DNA from: Sphaerosporella brunnea
Taxonomy: Eukaryota > Ascomycota > Pezizomycetes > Pezizales > Pyronemataceae
Assembly (NCBI GenBank): GCA_008704415.1
Contig: VXIS01000096.1
Coordinates: 62,001-126,000 of the forward strand
Reading direction: 5' to 3'
DNA: 64,000 bases
The notes under the pieces: model-generated
Seen by the model: only the letters and a program-made list of their open reading frames with translations
The model's database searches: none
Told to the model about the DNA's origin: nothing
Shown here: piece by piece, positions 56,707 through 64,000 of the stretch
How positions within the stretch are numbered: position 1 is the stretch's first letter
How the letters are laid out: each line of letters opens with the position of its first letter
Position numbers and translations under genes: made by a program

Positions 56707-59295
56707 GGCGTCCCGTCAGCCAGGCTCCCGGCGTTTATGTGTAGCTGTGAACGTTCAAATGGGAGGAGACAAGGCTGGAGTGTTGGGAACGAGTAGAGCT
56801 GGCGCAGAACAACAGCACAGACCGAGTCTTCCAGAAGGTCAAGAAGTGCTGTGGCTTTACGCGTTCCTGCAGAATGACGGGGATAAAGATGGTAGTCGCA
56901 CCCAGCTACAGATTTTTGAAGTGAAATGGAGGCCAAAGCGTTGGGTGTTGTTGTTACAGACGAGATGGAGATAGTTGACGGACGGGAAAAATAAAAAAAT
57001 AAAATAAAGGGCTGAAGCTCAGGAGGTGCAGTGCAGTGCAGTCTTAAGTGCTGAAGCCAAAAAAAGAGCTTCCGCCGCAACCCAAACCGGCAAGCACTGT
57101 GATGAGACTGGGGGACGGTGGGGGTTAGTTTAGTTGATGGGCAGGGCTTCGGAATTGCGCTTGGATAGCTGGATGATGTGCAGATAGCTGGCGGGTGCCA
57201 ACGTTGGAGCAGGAACGGGTCGAGATGCGGGTGGGTTTGATGAGAGGAAAGAAGAAAGAGAAAGTAATTTGTTTATTTTTTTTTTTATTTTTTTTTATTT
57301 TTTTTTCTTTTGTGGATTGCGGGATTGGGAACCAAAAAAATATGGGCACTTTGCAAAGTGTGAGCGATGTGGGCAGGAGAAACTGGGGATGGACGGGGGA
57401 GGGGTGAAAATGAGGGTGGTGGTCCTTTTGGCGGAGGTGGTGTGGTTGTTGTTCCACCTCTTTTTTTTTTTTTTTTTTTTTTCTTCTTCTCTGCTGCTCT
57501 TCGACAAACGATCATGCCGGCCAGAAGCAAGTAAAGTACTTCAAGGCTATGTAACATGTTTCTTCGGGGCTGCATTGCACGCTGGGTAGAGTACATGATC
57601 TAGAGTCTCTGATCCAGATATGGAGTAGACAGAGCGCAGGTTGCTCACGCAAAAAGCTCAATCGAATCCAACAATCATCCGGCTGTGCAGCAACTACATA
57701 CTGGAGCGGAGCAACGATAGCTAATTATGCCCACAAAATCTTCACTGCGAGCTGCTCACTGGTAGCGTCTTTGAAGCCAACGAATGTGGCGACGAGGATG
57801 GAACAGCAACATATCGATGTTTCTATTGCTGCTGCTGCCTTCTGGGTCATCGGCGTCTGATCTCAGCATATGCATTCAGGTACATGAGAGTAACAGAGCA
57901 GAGCAGAGCTCGAGCATGTATCATGATCAAAGACACCTGCATATGTCGGTATCGAAGGCGGGCACTACCTCTTTTCGAATTCTCGCCAACAAATGAGATC
58001 GCTGGTTGTTGTGGGAAAATCCGAGGATCTGGGACGTCGGCGTACCTCCTCCGTCTTGACATCAGGTAATTTATATCTTCTTCAACTTCAAAGAAACCCC
58101 CTCCCTACCTTTCTTTTCACCCTCCGATGATCCTTAAACTTTCCTTCTGTTCTGTTTGCTTTGCCCTCGGGAAGCACAAAGACTCGCCGTGAAACTTATG
58201 ATTGATTTTTTTTTTTCTCTCTCCCCCAAGCCTTGCGTGAACAGCACCCCGCCTTCATCAGATGACCCCCTCCGCCGGGTCCGCCCCCTTGTCCCCTACC
58301 TGCAGGACTCTCTCGTTCGGGTTCTTTCAGCAAGCCCCATAGTTCGAAGGAGAAGGCAAAATTAACAACAGCGACAGAGCGATCGGCGAGTTTTTTTTTT
58401 TTTTTTTTTTTTTTTCCCTTTCCTATCAAGCAAGCAGCAAAGTTTAGCACTTTCCCGAGTAAAGCCGAAGCAATGAACTTTTTTAGCCTCGCTTCATGCC
58501 GACCTTTGTAGTCGGGAAGACCGATCGCGAAGCGCAGGCAGACAAGCTCTCCGCCTGACAAATGGTCTGCCTGGCAGTAGCCTAAGCACATAGAGTACTC
58601 TATCCTTCAGTGTTGTGACAAATTGACCTCGTTCTTGGTAACTCTGTCCCATAATTCGGTCCGCGTTCGTACGCCAGGGATAGATTTACACAGATCAGGG
58701 GCCGCCAACAACGACACCGACTGTGAAAATGCCTTATATGTCTGCTCAAGCTCTATCGTGAATATTGCACTCAAACTCGACCGCCATAAACACATCACAC
58801 TCCTAGCAGACGTGTACAATGAGCTTAACCATGGATTCGGTCGCGACATGGCAGGATCTAGCCGATGATGCTGATCATGTCCCTGAAGTAGCCCTGGCTT
58901 TCGGCACACAGGAAGCGATTGAAGTTACCCGCAAGTGGTGGGCCCAGTATGTTCTGTTCATACTTGAGTATCAACCTATTAATAACATGGGAAGATCCAA
59001 CGAAGTAGCACTCTCTCTGAGTGGAAACAGTCGCCGTCCGAACGCGCTTGAACAGACCACCACGCACTGGAGATGGAGTTTCGGGAGCGGGGTACTTGGG
59101 ACCAGGGATATTGTGGGCTCAGCTCGGGTTCTGGTGCCGCCAGCAAAGAGAAGCGTGCTCAGAGGCGGAACGGCGCCTGTGGTTGTTGCCGAAACCCTGT
59201 CAATGCTGATGAAGAAGGTCGGAGTACCGTCGGACCTGTGCTGAGAGATGATGGGGGCGCTCATCGTGCAGATGCTAGAGTAGATGCCGCAGAGG
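56707..59295. other. Gene-poor region between C2H2 gene and pseudogene cluster
   Basis: No confident gene in 2.6 kb. T-rich tracts occur at 57270-57310, 57461-57482 and 58391-58416. ORFs at 58623-58868 and 58819-59244 overlap in different frames and may be further pseudogene debris; I recognise no family. Confidence 0.45.
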
Positions 59296-59372
59296 TATGG
59301 TTGGGGACGCCTATAAGCAGTCCAAAGTGGGGGTACCTATATCCACACCGGGTATAGGCATCCCAAACCATA
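59296..59372. mobile_element. 77-bp hairpin, possible tiny MITE
   Basis: The left arm reads TATGGTTGGGGACGCCTATA. The right arm in reverse complement reads TATGGTTTGGGATGCCTATA. Outer TA on both sides could be a TA target duplication. It abuts a minus-strand protein fragment, so it may also be a chance local inverted duplication. Confidence 0.5.
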
Positions 59373-59485
59373 GACTCTCCAAAAAGCCTGCGGCAGGCTT
59401 CTTTGTCGGCCGGCGTTAGCTTGTAACCAACACTGCCGTCGGGTCTCCAGAGAAGAGGGTAATCCAGCGAGACATAGTCAGGTTT
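59372..59485 (-). pseudogene. Fragment of an uncharacterised fungal protein
   Basis: On the minus strand the sequence reads KPDYVSLDYPLLWRPDGSVG followed by YKLTPADKEACRRLFGESMVW. It is open and protein-like but has no start or complete frame. I do not recognise a named family. The composition and the pseudogene next to it suggest a relic. Confidence 0.4.
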
Positions 59486-59600
59486 GATGTGTAATCAGTG
59501 GATGATCATCTGGAAGTGGATTGGAGCATGGAGACGACATGGTGGCTCGGCATGCGGCTCTGCAGGCCTGCTTATGACGCGCACATCAACTTAGCTTCGA

Positions 59601-61630
59601 CCGTTATCTTAACTTCGTACTCGGCCAATTCCTCAAAAAATACCGCCGTTTTCTTGAAGGCCAGAGTACATCTGAGGGCATCATTCACCATGAGGAAGGT
59701 ACCGCCTCTCTTCGTGAGGCCCTTGTATGTGAACCTTATTTGTTTGAATAATGGCTGATCTGTTCCCAGGCGCTCGTCAAGGATAGCGTTTATTGTTCGT
59801 TGACGTTGATGAATACGATGCTCCTGCTAACAACTCGGCGTTTGATGGCACCGGTCCCAAAAATTAACGTGAACGATCCATTAAAGAGGCTGCTGTCGAA
59901 ACATTTTTCAAGATGGCCCTTTTTTGGGTTTGGAAGGGGCCGCCGGCACAGGGTGCATCTCGAAATACTTCCTCACTGGCGTGCTGCCTGCATTTCGGGA
60001 TGAAATGAGCCCTCTCACCGCGACTAGAATTATATCAGGGTCATCAAAGTTTCACAGAATCTACGGGTTGACCGATCCACTGCTTGCCAAAAATTACCTC
60101 GCCCTGGACGACTCTAATCCAGTCCTCGGGCAAATTTGCAGGGCCATGAAGAAATACTACAATGGTTACTATTTTGCGAAAGCTCCAGATCATGGATTGA
60201 AGTTGCTTTATCACCCGGGAAATGTCTTCTATTATCTCGAAGGGATTAAAACCGGCGGGCAGGTCAGCCAACCTGAAGAACCGCCGACCGTTCATACCAC
60301 CAATATTTTGGCATCAATAACCGATAACGTAGCGTTCCCAGTGGACGATATCGTGGAACTCATGGCCGCTGGATCTGTTTCTTCAATATTTCAGTCCGAG
60401 TTTGGATTTCCCGATTTGGTAGGACATTTAGGCGAGGACAGAGCCACCACCCTTTCACTGTTGATGCATCTGGGGGTTTTAATTCGTGAAGTTAGGCCTG
60501 GGCGTCTCCGGATCCCGAATGAGATCGTGAAGCAACCTGCCCCATCATTTTGTTTTTACTGACCAGGTGCCAGGTTTTGTGCCGCATTGAAAAATACCTG
60601 CTGCGTCAGGACTCCTTGCAAACCAAATTCGGGCCAGCCGACTTGCGTCTTCGCACTGGAGAAATCAACCCTTTCGCCCAACTGTTGGAAGAGTTCATGC
60701 GTCATCGGGCACTGAGATCTCTCTTCACAACCAACGAAGCTACCTTGCAGGTGACCCACCACGAACGCGCGTTAGTGAGCTTTGTCTAATCGTCGATGGT
60801 GCCAAAAAGCCCCAGTGTTCTCAATAGCCGGCCCAAAATGCCCGGGCTGTTAGCCTAGCTGCCAAAATGGCTGGCTGGGCTGACTTTTTGATCAGCCTAG
60901 CTACAAAGCCCAGGCTAGCTGGCTGTGAGCTGCGCCTTTGTATGTAAAAGGCGCGAATTAGTACAGAGTGACAACCAATGATGTGATCATCGTGCAACCC
61001 AGCCGGCCGGGCCGCGAGTTAAAAAGCCCGGCGACGGTCGGGTCGGGTTTGTCGATGTTTTCTTTGTCAACCAGAGCGGGAATGCTCTCATCCTCGAGTT
61101 GAAGGATATTCGTCTGGCAGGGCTACTCTCCGGAAATTAAAGCAGGGTCGGTGGATTAGTGGATCCTCCAAGCTGTACAGTATGAACAAAATGGCGTACA
61201 TGTATTGGTGTAACGATAAAGGCCGGGCAATTCGGACCACGGTTGGTCAAATGAGAAAGGATCCCATGGTTGCAGCTGGAGATAATACGCAGGCGGTCTT
61301 ATTCTGGAACCCCACCTGCTGCCAAATGCCCTTAAACCTATCCTTGCAAGTCACTGCGGCATTAGACACTCTTAAGGATGGGGCGCTTGATGGTAACCGT
61401 GTTGTCTCTGTTCCGTACGGGACGTCGAAGTTGTGTTCGTTTTTGGGGTGCATTCCTTTGCAAGAGCGCTTTTGCTATTGTGGAGAAATCGTTGATCCGT
61501 GCGGCTTTGCGACAGGGATGAGTACAACACCATTCCTTTTATGGCTGATCCTGACCACACAACTTCGCCAGCCCTCAGCGCCACAATTTATTCGGATTCA
61601 CGTAATAGATCGCTTTCTATTGCTGTCGAA
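59601..61630 (+). pseudogene. Decayed AAA-ATPase-like / PD-(D/E)XK nuclease-like gene
   Basis: Pieces of a fungal AAA-ATPase-like protein fused to a PD-(D/E)XK-type domain (Pfam AAA-ATPase_like plus PDDEXK_9) follow in order but in different frames. They are FDRYLNFVLGQFLKKYRRFL near 59600; a Walker-B-like FVDVDEYDAPANN near 59800, soon followed by a stop; GLEGAAGTGCISKYFLTGVLPAFRD and SPLTATRIISG in an intact 59924-60562 stretch; then RIEKYLLRQDSLQTKFGPADLRL in another frame. Next comes VDGAKKP, a 208-bp insertion, and VDVFFVNQSGNALILELKDIRLAGL, where the D and ELK could be the nuclease motif. A weak match follows (YMYWCNDKGRAIRTTVGQM). No P-loop region is visible, so the 5' part is lost. 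At least three frame changes and several stops show it is not functional. Confidence 0.75.
60804..61029. mobile_element. 208-bp insertion with 9-bp direct repeats inside the pseudogene
   Basis: AAAAAGCCC occurs at 60804-60812 and again at 61021-61029. Removing the intervening 208 bp plus one repeat copy joins the pseudogene reading VDGAKKP to GDGRVGFVDVFF in frame. The insert begins CAGTGTTCTCAATAGCC, is rich in GGCCGGGC and AGCCAGC inverted words, and has no ORF. The CAGTG start suggests an hAT-type end, but the right end is not a clean complement, so the class is uncertain. Confidence 0.72.
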
Positions 61631-61937
61631 ACCAAATAAAAATGTGGTGGTATGACGAAGTTTCTCCCACACAAAGAGCGGTCGGCCGAAAAAGAACCTC
61701 TTCACGCCGTAGAAACTAAAAGAGAGATTCTCGCTCGAGAGAAGTTCGTTGCTTTGCATTTTGTTGTCGTTGAGTTCTGTTTGTGTAGTGGTGGTAGTTT
61801 GTCCTCGCGATTTTTCGTCCCCAGCATCCCCCTGTCACTCTCCCCCGTACATAGCCCCGCACCGGTCGGTTCCTGGTCGCGGACGCAAAAGCACTCCCGC
61901 CTCGCCCCGTTCCTGAAATCCACAGGCATACAACAAG

Positions 61938-61959
61938 CACACACACACACACACACACA
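61938..61959. repeat. AC dinucleotide microsatellite
   Basis: About eleven tandem CA/AC units in non-coding sequence. Confidence 0.85.
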
Positions 61960-62180
61960 AACGATGATGCGCAAGAAACATTCATTTTAGCCCCATCATC
62001 ATCTAGAGCAGAGTGTATAGAAAGCAGATCATCAAATCCCTCGGCCAGGAGTGGATGATGATGATCTCCTGTCTCCGAGCTCCGGATCCGTTTAAATTGC
62101 TCGCCTGGAAAAGGCGAGCGGGAGAGCCAACAAGGATGGGGGGATGGACCCACCAGCAACCAACGCAACCTGTCGATCAT

Positions 62181-62201
62181 TAATCAATCAATCAATCAAT
62201 C
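62181..62201. repeat. AATC tetranucleotide microsatellite
   Basis: About five tandem AATC units in non-coding sequence. Confidence 0.8.
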
Positions 62202-63289
62202 GAAAAAAACAAAAAACAAAAAAATATAAAAAAAAAAATGAGAATAAAGAGCAGATACTTATGTACCTGGTAGTTAGCGATGGCGATTGGGGGGGGGGGT
62301 TTCTTTTTTTTCTCGTCCTTGTCGCATCGTATGTATCGGAAAGCACGTCAAACGCGGAAGCGCATTTCCGACATACTTGGCCAGCGATTGGCGATGATCG
62401 AGGAAAAACGAAGAAGCGGGGAGAGGGAGGGGAGTTCAGTGTTCTTTCTTTTTTTGTTATAATTCATGCAGGTGCATGCTCGACGCGGCGTCTCACAGAA
62501 TGAAAAAAAAAAAAAAAAGGCACATGTACAGGACCGTAACTTGATGGGATTGATATTAACAAGTAACTTTGTGGCTATGGTCTTCACTCCTGTAGATGAA
62601 AGGAGAGCATCACCGCGAGCGGGGCCACATGTTCCATTCCGGAGGGGCCTGGTCTACCATTCCTCAGCTCAAAAAAAAGTACAAGGGCGTGAGGCTCCAT
62701 TGCAGACATGTCCATCCCGCAGACTTGAATCCCAATTCTAAGAAACAACCGCAAAATTCAGGCACAAACAACCACCCGCCGAGAAGCTCCATAGCGCCGG
62801 CCGAATCCATGCCATCTCGTTTCTCTCCTACAGACATACATATGCATGGCGCGCGGTGCACGGTGATATCGATGGGGTTCATCCCGTCTTTTCTTTTTTT
62901 CTTTTTTTTCCTTTTTTTTTTTTTGCACAACGAGCGCGCGCGCGCGGGCAATTAAGACAGGAAGGTAGAAAATTCAAGCGCAGCAGAACCGTCCGGGTCC
63001 GCATAGCCGGCGATGCATGCAGTGGGAGACGATTACGAAAAAAAAAAAAAAAAAACTTCAATCGCCATGCAAACGGAACCCGTGCAAGGCAGGGAAACAT
63101 TCAGGCAATTTTGTGAGATGACAATCCCTAATTGGTATCCTTTTCCAAACTCCAAACCGATCCATCCATCCATCCCAAGAAAAGACCTCCAAGAAAGAAA
63201 GAAGAAGAAGAAGAAGAGCACTCGTCTCGTCTCGTCTCGTGCCGTGTCGTGGTGTACATGTACTCCACGGACAAACACCTGGAAAAGTT

Positions 63290-64000
63290 TCAACTGCTTC
63301 TATACCCACCGCTCAAATGGGCGGACGGGGGTTTCGGCAGCGCGACATCGACGCTGCGCCGGACCTCCTCCAACCTTTCCTGCAACTCAATCTCTTCGGC
63401 CTTCTTCAGTTCATCGGCGTTGGGGTTCGTCAGCTGTTGGTGATTACCCGCGAAGTTCCCGGCGCCGCCTCGACCGGACCATTGCCGAACCGACGGCTTT
63501 TCGGCCGCAGGGACTTCGGTCGCGTCTTCGTCTTCCTCCGGCGTCGCGGTGGTGCCGTTCTGGTTCAGTTCCGAGGGCTGGAACCAGTTTCCTGCGCCGC
63601 CTCTGCCCCTACAATTCGCGGCAAAAAAAAACAAAATTCAACATCTATTCTATCATGCCTTTTGCATCATGCATGCATAAAATAAAACCAGACAGTGATA
63701 CGCAATGAGCGATAGATAAAAAAAAAACGAAATGACGTACATATGCTTATACTCCCCCGGCGTCGGGCTAACGAGCTCCTCTTGCGCCAATTGGTTCGCG
63801 GTCGAAAGCCGCTTGTCGGCCTTATTTTGCGCCTCGATATCTTCCGCCTTTTCTCGCATGCTCACGCGTCAACTGCTGCTGCGAGGATTCCCTTTCTTGG
63901 CAAGAAGAAGAAGAAGAAGTCCGCAAGAATTCGAAAACGCGCCCTTACATACCTGCTTCAGCAATTCTTCCTGCGGGATGTGGTTTCCCGCGCCGCCGCG
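63290..64000 (-). CDS. GRGGAGN-repeat (DUF3602-like) protein, 5' part outside window
   Basis: Three coding blocks on the minus strand. The last exon, 63608-63290, encodes GRGGAGNWFQPSELNQNGTT, a second SGRGGAGNFAGNHQQL and a helical ADELKKAEEIELQERLEEVRRSVD tail. A middle block (about 63860-63741) encodes REKAEDIEAQNKADKRLSTANQLAQ up to EYKH, then a GTACGT donor at 63740. The block 64000-63953 encodes RGGAGNHIPQEELLKQ before a GTATGT donor. The repeated GRGGAGN motif is typical of fungal DUF3602 proteins, related to yeast Par32, which is linked to TORC1 and ammonium-permease control. The join between the first and middle blocks does not close in phase: every available AG acceptor leaves one extra base before the REKAED frame. 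This is either a frameshift or a missed exon, so it may be a pseudogene. Confidence 0.65.

Larger units (their letters stand above)
61631..63289. other. Low-complexity spacer before the GRGGAGN gene
   Basis: No supported gene. It has an AC microsatellite at 61938-61959, AATC repeats at 62181-62201 and A/T homopolymers throughout. The right end is the 3' flank of the GRGGAGN gene. Confidence 0.5.

Noticed and set aside
1..64000. Secondary-metabolite cluster, CRISPR array, phage or operon-like defence system
   Set aside because: No core biosynthetic enzymes, spacer-repeat arrays or bacterial-type gene packing; gene content and introns are those of a fungal chromosome.

Overview
The window is nuclear DNA of a filamentous ascomycete (Pezizomycotina). 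Genes are split by short introns (about 46-290 bp) with GTATGT/GTAAGT-type donors, CTAAC/CTGAC-type branch sites and CAG/TAG acceptors. The gene set is also fungal: a TeaR-like cell-end protein with a CaaX tail, a Mhp1-like LRR protein, an INSIG protein, fungal Clu1, Kri1 and Aim24. The TeaR and Mhp1-like proteins suggest Eurotiomycetes, probably Eurotiales; this is inference, since no rRNA or species marker is present. I rebuilt most exon-intron structures by hand. In all but the cases flagged below, the phases close and the reading frame runs from ATG to stop.

Layout. 0-9 kb: 3' end of clu1 (+), an FHA-forkhead factor (-), teaR-like (-). 11.7-16.5 kb: ubiquitin-like/BAG protein (+), sec13 (+), arp3 (-, convergent with sec13). 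16.5-18.9 kb: repeat-bearing gap with a 130-bp foldback element and orphan ORFs. 18.9-24.4 kb: Leu5-type mitochondrial carrier (+), INSIG protein (+), mpc1 (-). 24.4-26.2 kb: 739-bp terminal-inverted-repeat element. 26.2-29.6 kb: Mhp1-like LRR protein (-). 29.6-33 kb: no confident gene, repeat relics. 33.1-34.4 kb: ADP/ATP carrier (-). 35.06-36.0 kb: a small inverted-repeat element joined to a frameshifted, 5'-truncated rpn9 copy. 36.3-43.5 kb: aim24 (-), kri1 (-), and a divergently transcribed uncharacterised 1047-aa protein (+). 45.1-47 kb: MATH-BTB protein (-). 47-52.2 kb: gene-poor, with a 544-bp Mutator-like element carrying a clear 10-bp target duplication and a 145-bp foldback element. 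52.2 kb: spc1 (+). 54.9-56.7 kb: C2H2 protein (-). 59-61.6 kb: decayed AAA-ATPase-like/PD-(D/E)XK gene that is itself interrupted by a 208-bp insertion. 63.3-64 kb: a GRGGAGN-repeat (DUF3602-like) gene running off the window.

Most intact genes are conserved housekeeping functions: secretory traffic (sec13, spc1), actin and polarity (arp3, teaR), mitochondria (mpc1, ADP/ATP carrier, Leu5-type carrier, aim24, clu1), ribosome biogenesis (kri1) and transcription. They are not a pathway cluster; I see no secondary-metabolite cluster, CRISPR array or operon. The novelty lies in the gaps: several small non-autonomous DNA-transposon families, two of which sit at pseudogenes. I did not find evidence for a new multi-gene system.
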